Assembly: GCF_000374805.1 (NCBI RefSeq) | Contig: NZ_KB895336.1 | Coordinates: 186,001-250,000 of the forward strand | Length of the DNA: 64,000 bases | DNA from: Chitiniphilus shinanonensis DSM 23277 | GTDB taxonomy: Bacteria > Pseudomonadota > Gammaproteobacteria > Burkholderiales > Chitinibacteraceae | Direction of reading: 5' to 3' | The notes under the pieces: generated by a model | Databases searched by the model: none | Told to the model about the DNA's origin: nothing | What the model saw: the letters and a program-made list of their open reading frames with translations, nothing else | Translations under genes and position numbers: made by a program | In this document: one piece after another, positions 1 to 7,607 of the stretch | Position numbering within the stretch: the stretch's first letter is position 1 | How the letters are laid out: each line of letters begins with the position of its first letter

Positions 1-999
1 CTGGGCACGGTGGTGCAATACAACGGCGCGTACTACCGGGTGAAGGCGGTGGGCACCAACGGCAGCGACGCCACCATCCCCACCATCAGCACCTATTACT
101 GGGAGCCGGTCGGATGCAGCGGCGGCCCCACGCCCACACCCACGCCGACCCCGCAACCGACGCCGACGCCGACGCCCACGCCCGGCACCGGTTTGCCGGC
201 CAGGATTCTCGGCGGCTACTGGCCGTACTGGCCGGGCTCGCAGATCCGCATCCGCGACGTGCATCCCAACTACAACCTGATCTACCTGTTCGCCGCCACC
301 CCGGTCGGCGGCTCGCCGGGCACCACCGGCGCGGTGGTGTGGAACACCCCGGGCGACGGCCGTGGCGCGGCGACCAACCTGAAGGCGGACATCGCGTATG
401 CCCGCACGGTGCAGGGGCGGCGCATCATCCTGTCGGTGGGCGGCGCCGGCAACGGCATGAGCTTCCCCACCCGCGAGAAGTCGCAGAACTTCGTCAACAG
501 CATCGCGGCGATCTACGACCAGCTGGGCGGCTTCGACGGCATGGACTGGAACACCTTCGAGGCCGACCAGCAGCCCGACACCGCCGAGATGATCTGGATC
601 AGCCAGGAGCTGAAGCGGCGCTATCCCAACTTCATCATCAGTGCGCCGCCCGCGCCGTGGAACGCCCGCGACAAGACCTTCTGCCGCGACATGGTGATCG
701 CCAACGCCATCGACTACTGCGCGCCGCAGTATTACGACGGTCCCAACCTGGCCGAGCCGAGCTACGTGGTGAACAACGTGGGCGAGTGGGTGGCGCTGCT
801 GGGGGCGAGCCACGTGGTGGTGGGCTTCGGCATCAACGACGCCACCAACTACATGCGCATCGACCAGGCGGTATCGACCTGGAACCAGATCAAGGCCGCC
901 TACCCGACCATCCGTGGCGCCTTCGACTGGCAGATCGGCACCGACGAAGTGCAGGGCTGGCCGTTCGCCATCCAGATGAAACCGATCGTGAATCCGTGA
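1..999 (+). CDS. GH18 family chitinase-like protein, 5' end missing
   Basis: The reading frame is open at base 1, so the N-terminus lies outside the window; 332 residues are visible. Residues 1-40 resemble the end of a CBM5/12 chitin-binding module (VVQYNGAYYRV, then W and C). A Thr-Pro linker follows (about nt 127-185), then a GH18 TIM-barrel domain to the stop. The SVGG strand and the QYYD motif (about nt 724-738) are GH18 hallmarks. The catalytic loop reads DGMDWNTFE (nt 535-561) instead of DxxDxDxE: the middle Asp is Asn and there is one extra residue before Glu. Known GH18 enzymes hydrolyse chitin by substrate-assisted catalysis; whether this variant is active, or is a chitin-binding lectin-like form, is not decidable here. 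It is secreted by analogy with the complete chitinase at 44045. Confidence 0.85.
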   Translation: MGTVVQYNGAYYRVKAVGTNGSDATIPTISTYYWEPVGCSGGPTPTPTPTPQPTPTPTPTPGTGLPARILGGYWPYWPGSQIRIRDVHPNYNLIYLFAATPVGGSPGTTGAVVWNTPGDGRGAATNLKADIAYARTVQGRRIILSVGGAGNGMSFPTREKSQNFVNSIAAIYDQLGGFDGMDWNTFEADQQPDTAEMIWISQELKRRYPNFIISAPPAPWNARDKTFCRDMVIANAIDYCAPQYYDGPNLAEPSYVVNNVGEWVALLGASHVVVGFGINDATNYMRIDQAVSTWNQIKAAYPTIRGAFDWQIGTDEVQGWPFAIQMKPIVNP

Positions 1000-1039
1000 G
1001 CGGTTGATTGCAGGAACGCGGCCCTTTCGGGGGCAGCGG

Positions 1040-1150
1040 CAAAGACAAATCCGGGGACACGGAGAGCGGGGAGGGCACAGAGAACACGGAGAAACCCAAA
1101 AGAAGGGAAATCGAATTCTCTTCCGGTTTTCTCTGTGTTTTCTCGGCCTT
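1040..1150. repeat. Family A CACAGAG/CTCTGTG hairpin repeat, copy 1
   Basis: The left arm carries GGCACAGAGAACACGGAGAA and the right arm TTCTCTGTGTTTTCTC, separated by a short AT-richer centre. The copy lies between the convergent 3' ends of the chitinase and the AlkZ-related gene, so it may also act as a bidirectional terminator. Related copies lie near 3.5, 10.3, 26.4, 30.7 and 36.2 kb. Confidence 0.7.
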
Positions 1151-1157
1151 TTTGCAA

Positions 1158-1865
1158 TCAGCCCTTGATGAATCTTGAGAGCTTTTTCGGATCCGCATTC
1201 GCATTCAGCATCCGGACACGCTCCGTTATCTTCTGAATGGCCTCCTGCTTGTCGTAATTCGAAGCCTCGGCAAATACCGCTTCGCCCCAAAAGCGCTCAG
1301 TGGTGCAGAACACCGTTGACGACCATCCGAACTCCTCCCCGGCCCTGGAGACCTTCTGCTGGCGGCCGCACATGGTCAGATACATTTTCATCTGCAATTC
1401 ATTCAAGGCCCGCTCGAATATCGACTTTTCCTCTTTTCCGAAACCGGCCAGCTGCTTGATGGCATGCAGCGGCAGTGCATCGTGTTCGATCACCGCCTGA
1501 TGGATTCTTTTGGCATGGTGACTGATGGTGCCGTTTGCATAGTCTTCGTCGAACGTCGTATTGGCCCGGCGAACGGCAAGGAAGTAGGGGGCCCATTCCC
1601 GGGTGATGTAGCCGCTTTTCTTGAAAAACAGTTTGGCGTAGGCAATATCCGTGCGCTCGTCGAGAACACGGATACGCCATTCCCACGGATCGGTTTCGGG
1701 GTCGCCCGTGTGCCAGCGCACGGGTGTTTCATAGGGCGGCTGCTCGTTCCAGTTCCACGTGACGACAGCGTGGATTCCTTCATCGTTGCCGCCGCCCATT
1801 GAAAATCCCGCATCCAGCAGTGCCGCAACAAAATCCCCGTAATGCTTGATCGGTTTGCTGTTCAA
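1158..1865 (-). CDS. AlkZ-related / conserved hypothetical protein
   Basis: This 235-residue soluble protein has no signal peptide or membrane segment. The stretch with WHTGDPETDPWEWRIRV, then KLFFKKSGYIT and WAPYFLAVRR resembles a family annotated in Firmicutes as 'AlkZ-related', distantly linked to winged-helix DNA glycosylases; this is recognition from memory. The middle part (HAIKQLAGFGKEEKSIFERALNELQ would be a helix-turn-helix-like region) fits DNA or nucleotide association. The gene is visibly AT-richer than its neighbours and stands alone between unrelated genes, which suggests recent acquisition. An alternative is simply a protein of unknown function. Confidence 0.7.
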   Translation of the reverse strand: MNSKPIKHYGDFVAALLDAGFSMGGGNDEGIHAVVTWNWNEQPPYETPVRWHTGDPETDPWEWRIRVLDERTDIAYAKLFFKKSGYITREWAPYFLAVRRANTTFDEDYANGTISHHAKRIHQAVIEHDALPLHAIKQLAGFGKEEKSIFERALNELQMKMYLTMCGRQQKVSRAGEEFGWSSTVFCTTERFWGEAVFAEASNYDKQEAIQKITERVRMLNANADPKKLSRFIKG

Positions 1866-1925
1866 TCGAGGCCCCTCCTCTCAAAACCTATCTGCGTCGC
1901 CAGATATTCTATGGGGCCTCCACCT

Positions 1926-3011
1926 TCAGCGCAGCGACACGCCGTACAGCCGGCCGTTCTCGGCGCCGACCACCAGGGTGTCGCCGACCACGGCGGGCTG
2001 GCCGAACAGGCCGGCGGGCAGCTCGGCCTGCCAGCGTCGCTTGCCGTCCAGCCCCACGGCGGTCACCCGTCCCGGGCGGTCGAGCTGGTAGGCGTCGCCG
2101 GTGGTCAGCAGCAACTGACCGTTGGCGAAGACCGGCGCGGTGAAGGCGTTCTGGCCGGTATCCACCCGCCACAGCTCGCGCCCGCTGGCCGCGTCCAGCG
2201 CCTGGAAGAACATGCCGTCGGACGAGCCGATGTAGGCCACGTTGTCGCGCACCAGCGCCGAGCCGACCACCCATGAGGTGCCATGGCTGGCGCGCCAGGC
2301 CTCCTTGCCGTCGGCCAGCGAGAACGCATGCACCGCCGCGTCGCGGCTGCCGTAGATGCCCAGGCCCTGCCATACCGCGATGCGCGATTGCACGGTGTCG
2401 CGGCTCGGTTGCTGGCGCCACAGCGGCTTGCCGGTGGCCAGCGCCAGCGCGGCCAGTTCGCCGTCGCCGTCGGCGATCAGGACGCGATCGCCCGCCACGG
2501 TGGGCGTGGCCATCAGCCGGTAGCGCGTCTCGTGCCGCCAGCGCGTCTTGCCGTCGGCGGGCGACAGCGAATACAGATGGTCGCCGAAGCCCACCAGCAA
2601 CTGGTTGCCGTGCAGCAGCGGGCTGCCCTGGAAGGTGTCCCACAGGCGGAAGCCGCGCCAGTCGCCCTGGTCGCCCAGGTCGCGCTGCCACAGGATGCGG
2701 CCGTCCTTGGCCGACAGCGCGTAGACGTTGCGGTTGGTCTGCACGTAGAGCTTGTCGCCGGCCAGCGTCGGCTGGCTGCTGAGCGCGCCTTGCAGCATCA
2801 GTTGCCAGCGCGGTTTGCGGCTGGGCCATTCCAGCGCCTCCAGCTTGCCGGCGAAGTTGCCGACGATCAGCAGATCGCCGGCCAGTACCGGCGCCGCGCG
2901 CACCGGCGCGCCGGTATCGATCTGCCATTGCACCGCGCCGGGGGCGGCCTGGGTCAGCGGGGACAGCGCGCCGAGCGCGCCCAACAGCAGGGAAAGGGTA
3001 AGTCGTCGCAT
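1926..3011 (-). CDS. PQQ-like beta-propeller repeat protein (BamB-like)
   Basis: The protein has 361 residues. The start is the ATG at 3011, giving MRRLTLSLLLGALGALSPLTQA as a cleavable signal peptide. The rest is a chain of blades with the pattern A-x-G-x-V-(Y/W)-A-L-x-(A/S)-x-(D/S)-G-(K/R)-x-x-W (for example NVYALSAKDGRILWQ and HLYSLSPADGKTRWR), typical of eight-bladed PQQ-repeat propellers. BamB has this fold but is normally a lipoprotein, and no lipobox Cys is seen here. A periplasmic scaffold or assembly role is therefore likely, and enzymatic PQQ use is unlikely. The same frame stays open far upstream, but that extension consists of translated 54-bp repeats and is not believed. Confidence 0.85.
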   Translation of the reverse strand: MRRLTLSLLLGALGALSPLTQAAPGAVQWQIDTGAPVRAAPVLAGDLLIVGNFAGKLEALEWPSRKPRWQLMLQGALSSQPTLAGDKLYVQTNRNVYALSAKDGRILWQRDLGDQGDWRGFRLWDTFQGSPLLHGNQLLVGFGDHLYSLSPADGKTRWRHETRYRLMATPTVAGDRVLIADGDGELAALALATGKPLWRQQPSRDTVQSRIAVWQGLGIYGSRDAAVHAFSLADGKEAWRASHGTSWVVGSALVRDNVAYIGSSDGMFFQALDAASGRELWRVDTGQNAFTAPVFANGQLLLTTGDAYQLDRPGRVTAVGLDGKRRWQAELPAGLFGQPAVVGDTLVVGAENGRLYGVSLR

Positions 3012-3274
3012 ACGAACCTCGTCTCGGGTCGATCGGAAGGGGGCCGGGGCCCGTCGCCCTGCATCATGCGATGGCGGGGCGGGGCAAAGTTGTCCGCGGT
3101 TGCGGAGAGCCGGGTTTGGGTTTACGGCGGTGGGGGGACGGAGGGCGGCAAGCGTCCGGCGGAGCCGGACGCGGCAGGGCGGTGGGATGCGAGTCGGGTC
3201 GGCTCTCCCTTGCTTGATTCCACTCCCCCCGCCCTCGCCGCCGCGAGGGAGCCTCGCTGGCGCTCGTTGATTTT

Positions 3275-3500
3275 TCTGTTTGCGGTGGTGGGTCCTTCGC
3301 TTCGCTCGGATGCTAGGGGGCTGTTGTGCTTGGTTTGTAGTGGTGAGTCCTTCGCTTTGCTCGGATGTTGGGGGCTTTGGTGCTTGGTTTGTGGGGGTGA
3401 GTCCTTCGCTTTGCTCGGATGTTGGGGGCTGTGGTGCTTGGTTTGTGGGGGTGAGTCCTTCGCTTTGCTCGGATGTTGGGGGCTTGGTGTGCTTTTGGCG
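3275..3500. repeat. Tandem array of a 54-bp repeat
   Basis: A unit beginning GTGCTTGGTTTGT recurs at 3326, 3380 and 3434, with a decaying copy at about 3488 and a diverged one before 3326. The period is exactly 54 bp and each unit contains GAGTCCTTCGCTTTGCTCGG. It lies in the 700-bp gap between two divergent genes (3012-3711). Because 54 is a multiple of three the array reads as an open frame, but the repetitive Ser-Glu-rich product has no initiation signal. Confidence 0.85.
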
Positions 3501-3529
3501 GCGGGGGCTTTGGGTTGCTGACTTCTGAT

Positions 3530-3580
3530 CCGTTTTTCCTCTGTGTGCTCTGTGTTCTCGCTGTGCTCCGTGTCTACAGA
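3530..3580. repeat. Family A repeat, half copy
   Basis: Only a right-arm-like run of CTCTGTGTGCTCTGTGTTCT followed by CTCCGTGTCTAC is present, without a facing CACAGAG arm. It directly follows the 54-bp array. The rest of 3012-3711 shows no other recognisable gene or site. Confidence 0.55.
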
Positions 3581-3711
3581 TTTGGTTTTCCACGCTGCCC
3601 ACCACCGCAAGTCCGCGTTCCGCTGCCTTCGATCCGGCTTGGCGCGAGGGGCGGTTATGCGTATCGCATGATTCGCGTGCGCATTCGCGCTCATAACAAC
3701 GAGGAGTCGTC

Positions 3712-4893
3712 ATGATTCGAAGCATCTGGTGGTTGGCGTTGGGCTTGCTGGCTGGCGGGGTGGCGCAGGCCGCGCCGGATTGGCGGGGCGATCAGGTCTA
3801 TCGGGCGGGGGATACGGTGACGGTGGCCGGGGTCGATTACCGGGCGCAGTGGTGGACGCAGGGGCAGGATCCGGCGTCGCACGTGGGCGGGCTGGGCAGT
3901 GGGCAGCCGTGGCTGGTGCTCGATCCGGCGCAGCCGCCGCTGGCGTGCGGCGATGTGTGGCGCGCGGATCGCGCCTATGCGGGCAATGCGGTGGTCAGCC
4001 GTCACGGTCGCAATTACCTCGCCAACTGGTGGACCCAGGGCCACGACCCGCAGCCGGCCGCCGGCCGCGAGGTATGGCGCGATGTCGGGCCGTGCGACTA
4101 CCTTGCCGACTACGCCTTCACCATGACCTCGCAGCGGGTGCGGCCGCTGGCGTTCAAGGGCGACACGCTCAGCGCCGCCTATCGCATCCATGTCAGCCTG
4201 CCGCCGGGCTTCCAGCCGGATACCGCGTACCCGGTGCTGTACGTGCTGGATTGGTCGCTGATCGGGGCATTGGTCACTGCCCAGTACCAGGCGTTGCGCG
4301 ACGCCGGCCGCGTCGTGCCGCTGATCGTGGTCGGCATTGCCTGCCCCGACAGCGACTTCGCCTGCGAGGCGCGCCGCTCGCGCGATTTCAGCCCCACCTA
4401 CTGGCCGTTGGAGGAAGCCTACCTGGGCAACGACGATCCGGAATTGCGCATTTCCGGTGGCGGCCCGGCGTTCCTGGCCTTCCTGCGCGACGAGCTGATC
4501 CCGCGCATCGAAACGCGCTACCTGAGCGATGCCGCCGCGCGCGGGCTGCACGGCACGTCGATGAGCGGCCTGTTCGCCAGCTATGCGCTGGTGGCGGGCG
4601 GCAACACCTTCGGGCGCTACCTGATCAACAGCCCGTCGCTGTGGTACGACGACAACTCGCTGGTGACGCGCGCGCAATTGGCGCTGGCCGCCGACTTCGC
4701 CGGGGTGCAGCGCGCCTTTTTCAGCATGGGGGTGGACGAGGGCGAGCCGTATCTGTCCGACACCGCGGTGTTCGCCGCGCTGATCGGCGCCAAGGGCGTG
4801 CCGGTGGCCGAACAGGTGTTCCCCGGCATGGATCACGGGCATGCGCCGTTGGTGGCGACGGAAGCGGGGTTGCTGGACAGTTATCCGCGTTGA
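3712..4893 (+). CDS. Secreted esterase with two chitin-binding (CBM5/12) modules
   Basis: The protein has 393 residues. The ATG follows AACGAGGAGTCGTC, a strong ribosome binding site. A signal peptide ends near residue 21 (GGVAQA|APDW). Two CBM5/12-type modules follow, at about 22-75 and 83-133, each with the W-x-x-x-x-x-Y and AQWWTQG / ANWWTQG signature. From about 140 to the end is an alpha/beta-hydrolase of the esterase D/Fes-like family: YPVLYVLDW strand, nucleophile elbow GTSMSG with Ser285, and a C-terminal DHGHAP supplying the catalytic His (375 or 377). Known members cleave acyl or siderophore esters; here the chitin-binding modules imply a chitin-associated substrate, for example deacetylation or removal of acyl decorations. 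That substrate is inference. Confidence 0.85.
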   Translation: MIRSIWWLALGLLAGGVAQAAPDWRGDQVYRAGDTVTVAGVDYRAQWWTQGQDPASHVGGLGSGQPWLVLDPAQPPLACGDVWRADRAYAGNAVVSRHGRNYLANWWTQGHDPQPAAGREVWRDVGPCDYLADYAFTMTSQRVRPLAFKGDTLSAAYRIHVSLPPGFQPDTAYPVLYVLDWSLIGALVTAQYQALRDAGRVVPLIVVGIACPDSDFACEARRSRDFSPTYWPLEEAYLGNDDPELRISGGGPAFLAFLRDELIPRIETRYLSDAAARGLHGTSMSGLFASYALVAGGNTFGRYLINSPSLWYDDNSLVTRAQLALAADFAGVQRAFFSMGVDEGEPYLSDTAVFAALIGAKGVPVAEQVFPGMDHGHAPLVATEAGLLDSYPR

Positions 4894-4921
4894 GCGCGGG
4901 GGAGGGCGGTGCCCTCCCGGA

Positions 4922-5926
4922 TCAATCGTCGGCCTGCTGCAAATCGTCGGTGTGCTGCAACAGCACCGGCGGTTCGAGGTGGTCGGTCACCAGCGCCGGT
5001 CGACGATCGATCCACCACATGGCGTGCAGCAACAGCAGCACCGCCAGCAGATAGCCGCGCGCATACCAGCGGCGCCGGCGGGCGTAGTCGTCCAGGTCTT
5101 CGGTGGAGATCAGGTAGGGGCGCCGCTGGCGCGGCTTGCGCAGCACGTCGGCGCTGTCGCGGTTGGCGGTGGCGATGGTATCGCGCAGCACCTCGCGCTC
5201 GGCGGCGGCCCGCGCCTGTTCCCATTCCTCCGGGTCGATCTCGCCGTTGCCGTCGCGGTCGAACTGGCGCAGCAGCGTGGCGCGGTCCTGTTTCCAGGTG
5301 GCCAGCTTGTCGGAGACGCGCGCCCGCTGCATCGGCGCGGAACGGTCGGCGCGCAGGGTGGCGAACTCGCCCAGCGCCTCGACCTCCTGGCCGGGGAAGA
5401 TCCACCACTCGGTGCGGCGCAGATCCTGGTACCAGGTGACGCTGGGCTCGCCGACGCGCATGGCGGCGTCAGTGGGATCGATCAGGCAGGCGCCGCTGCC
5501 GTCGTCGAGCAGGAAGCTGTGCTCGCTGACCACGTCGAGCAGCACGCGGGTGCGGCTGCCCTGCGGCGAGCGGTCCACTTCCGCCTCGACGCAGTGGTAC
5601 CACACGCAGCGGGTGCCGAACGGCGACACCAGCGGCTCGCCGTCCAGCGGCCGCGCCTGCCCCCGCAGCCGCGCGTAGCCCTGGCTGGTGCTGCCGACCC
5701 GGCTGAGCGGCGTGTTCTGCACCGCCTGCTGCTGGCGCAGATTGCAATACCAGCCCAGCAGCGCGAAGGCGGTGGCCAGGCCCAGGCTCCACTGCCAGCC
5801 ATCGACCGTGCGGCCGAGCCAGGCATGGCCGAGCAACCCGGCGATGGCCGCCACCGGCAACCAGTCGAACCAGTTGCGGCGCAGCCCCAGCAGCCAGGAA
5901 CTGAACGGGGTGAAGAAATAATCCAA
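4922..5926 (-). CDS. GIDE-domain membrane protein with an EF-hand
   Basis: This 334-residue protein starts at TTG (5926), 10 bp after the lemA stop; no ATG or GTG in frame gives a full-length product. Two N-terminal hydrophobic segments lie at about 22-70 and one lies near the C-terminus (YARGYLLAVLLLLHAMWW). Between them is a region like the bacterial GIDE (E3-ligase-like, PF12483) domain: TPLSRVGSTSQGYARLRG, then WYHCVEAEV and VVSEHSFLLDDGSGACLIDP. An EF-hand loop, DRDGNGEIDPEEW, sits at about 225. Such proteins are commonly encoded next to LemA, as here, and are thought to work with it at the envelope. No ubiquitin-ligase activity should be assumed. Confidence 0.8.
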   Translation of the reverse strand: MDYFFTPFSSWLLGLRRNWFDWLPVAAIAGLLGHAWLGRTVDGWQWSLGLATAFALLGWYCNLRQQQAVQNTPLSRVGSTSQGYARLRGQARPLDGEPLVSPFGTRCVWYHCVEAEVDRSPQGSRTRVLLDVVSEHSFLLDDGSGACLIDPTDAAMRVGEPSVTWYQDLRRTEWWIFPGQEVEALGEFATLRADRSAPMQRARVSDKLATWKQDRATLLRQFDRDGNGEIDPEEWEQARAAAEREVLRDTIATANRDSADVLRKPRQRRPYLISTEDLDDYARRRRWYARGYLLAVLLLLHAMWWIDRRPALVTDHLEPPVLLQHTDDLQQADD

Positions 5927-5936
5927 GCGGCGCGAC

Positions 5937-6503
5937 TCAGGAGAACAGTTGCTTCACATCCACGTCGCTCTTCTCGGCTTCCTTGAAGTGCAGCGGCCGC
6001 GCCGCGCCGAAGCCGAAGGCGCGCGCCACCACCACGTCGGGGAACTGCTCGATGCGCACGTTGTTCAGGTTGACGGTGTCGTTGTAGGTCTCGCGGCGGT
6101 CGGCGATGCTGTCCTCCAACTCGGTGATGCGCGAGATCAGATGCTGGAAGTGCTCGTTGGTGGATAGCTCCGGATACGCCTCCACCGTGGCGAACAACTG
6201 GCCCAGCCCCGCGCGCAACGCCGTCTCGGCCGTGCCCAGCGCCGGGATGTTGCGGCTTTCGCGCGCCGACGCCACCTGCGAGCGCGCCTGCATCACCCGC
6301 TCCAGCGTATCGCTCTCGAAGCGCATGTACTGCTTGCAGGCCTCGATCAGCTTGGGCAGCTCGTCGTGGCGCTGCTTCATCAGCACGTCGATGTTGGACC
6401 ACGCCCGCGCCACTCCATGCTTGAGCGACACCAGGTTGTTGTACAGCGAGATCAGGTAGACCGCGACCACGGCGACCAGCGCCAGGAAGATCACCAGAGC
6501 CAT
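5937..6503 (-). CDS. lemA: LemA family protein
   Basis: This 188-residue protein begins at the ATG at 6503, after a GGGGGAAT stretch that can serve as ribosome binding site. One N-terminal membrane helix (VIFLALVAVVAVYLISLYNNLV) is followed by the LemA coiled-coil domain: AWSNIDVLMKQRHDELPKL, later YNDTVNLNNVRIEQFPDVVVA and an FGF motif. Length and motif order match the family. The function is not well established; LemA proteins are inner-membrane anchored with the helical domain outside. The gene is first of a two-gene unit with the GIDE-like protein. The frame is open beyond 6503 but the extension has no conserved content. Confidence 0.93.
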   Translation of the reverse strand: MALVIFLALVAVVAVYLISLYNNLVSLKHGVARAWSNIDVLMKQRHDELPKLIEACKQYMRFESDTLERVMQARSQVASARESRNIPALGTAETALRAGLGQLFATVEAYPELSTNEHFQHLISRITELEDSIADRRETYNDTVNLNNVRIEQFPDVVVARAFGFGAARPLHFKEAEKSDVDVKQLFS

Positions 6504-6652
6504 GACATTCCCCCTTGTTGAATCGTTGCGATCATAACGTGGGGTGGGGGAGGGAGGACAGCGGCATGGCCATCCGCTGGCGCTTGAGTGGCAGGCCGGT
6601 AGCGAAGAGGTCCGGAAAGATCCGCAGCCACCGGAGCGGGAAGAAAATTGCC

Positions 6653-7444
6653 CTATTCCAGCACTTCCACCGCATCCCCCACCGCCACCGGCCCCGCCGT
6701 TTCCACAATGGCGTTCATGCCGAAGATCACCCCGTCGGGATGCTTGCGATGGCGCGCCAGCGTGCGCAGCGGCTCCTGGCGGGCGTGCTTGTCGCCGGTG
6801 TCGGGGTCGACGGTGGTGAAGGCGCAGCGCACGCAGGGCTTGGTCAGGCGGATCACTGCGCCGCCGACGCGCAGACGCTGCCAGCCGTCCTCGGCGAAGG
6901 CGTCGGCGCCGGCGATGGTCAGGTTCGGGCGGAAGCGCGCCATCTCCAGCGGCTGTCCCGCCCATTCGGACAACTGCGCCAGCGAGGCGTCACCGATCAG
7001 CAGCAGTGGATAGCCGTCGGCGAAGCCCAGCGGCTCGTCGGGATGGCGTTTCACCCGCCGTTGCGTCTCGCCGGTATACAGCAGGCGCAGCGGTTGCCCG
7101 GTGAATTCGGAGATCCACGCATCGGCCTCGGCGCTGCCGTGCCACGCCGGGAAGTCGCTGCCCCACACGTGGGCCGGATGCGACGCGGTGAACGTCGCGC
7201 GCGGCACGGTCAGTGTCGGCAGGCCGGGCGCGGCCAGGGTCAGCGCGGTGTCGTCCACCGTGGCCTGGATCCGCACCAGTTGCGGCAGCTCGCGGCCAGT
7301 GACGAAGCGGCCGTCGGCGTTGGCGATCATCCAGGCGCGATCGTCCGGCAGGCCGGCGCGGCCGAGCAGGGCCGCGGCCAGCGGGTGGCCGTGGGCGGAT
7401 TTGAGCGGATAACGGTAGAGCGCGGAGACGGTGGGGCGGGACAT
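6653..7444 (-). CDS. MOSC domain-containing protein (YcbX-like)
   Basis: This 263-residue cytoplasmic protein has an N-terminal beta-barrel MOSC_N region (VSALYRYPLKSAHG, DRAWMIANADGRFVTGRELPQL) and a C-terminal MOSC domain with RFRPNLTI, then LTKPCVRCAFTTVDPDTG; the first Cys of CVRC is the expected molybdenum-cofactor ligand. YcbX and mARC proteins reduce N-hydroxylated compounds using Moco. It is a single gene between lemA and a divergently placed hydrolase, with no visible Moco gene nearby. Confidence 0.9.
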   Translation of the reverse strand: MSRPTVSALYRYPLKSAHGHPLAAALLGRAGLPDDRAWMIANADGRFVTGRELPQLVRIQATVDDTALTLAAPGLPTLTVPRATFTASHPAHVWGSDFPAWHGSAEADAWISEFTGQPLRLLYTGETQRRVKRHPDEPLGFADGYPLLLIGDASLAQLSEWAGQPLEMARFRPNLTIAGADAFAEDGWQRLRVGGAVIRLTKPCVRCAFTTVDPDTGDKHARQEPLRTLARHRKHPDGVIFGMNAIVETAGPVAVGDAVEVLE

Positions 7445-7607
7445 GGGCGGGACGGGTTCCGGGAAGCCGCGCGGAGCAGGGCGGGCGGCCCGTCACTATG
7501 GCGTCCGCGCCCGGCCGCGGCAAGATGCGGGATTCCCGCCCCCAACGCCCGCCGGATGCGGGAATCGCCTGCGTGCGTATTCCGTGCCGCTGCCTTACCA
7601 TCGCGCG

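Noticed and set aside
3275-3500. CRISPR-like array
   Set aside because: Units are contiguous 54-bp tandem repeats with no unique spacers and no cas genes.
1926-3725. 599-residue version of the propeller protein starting near 3725
   Set aside because: The extra N-terminus is translated 54-bp repeats and a family-A arm; the ATG at 3011 gives a clean signal peptide.
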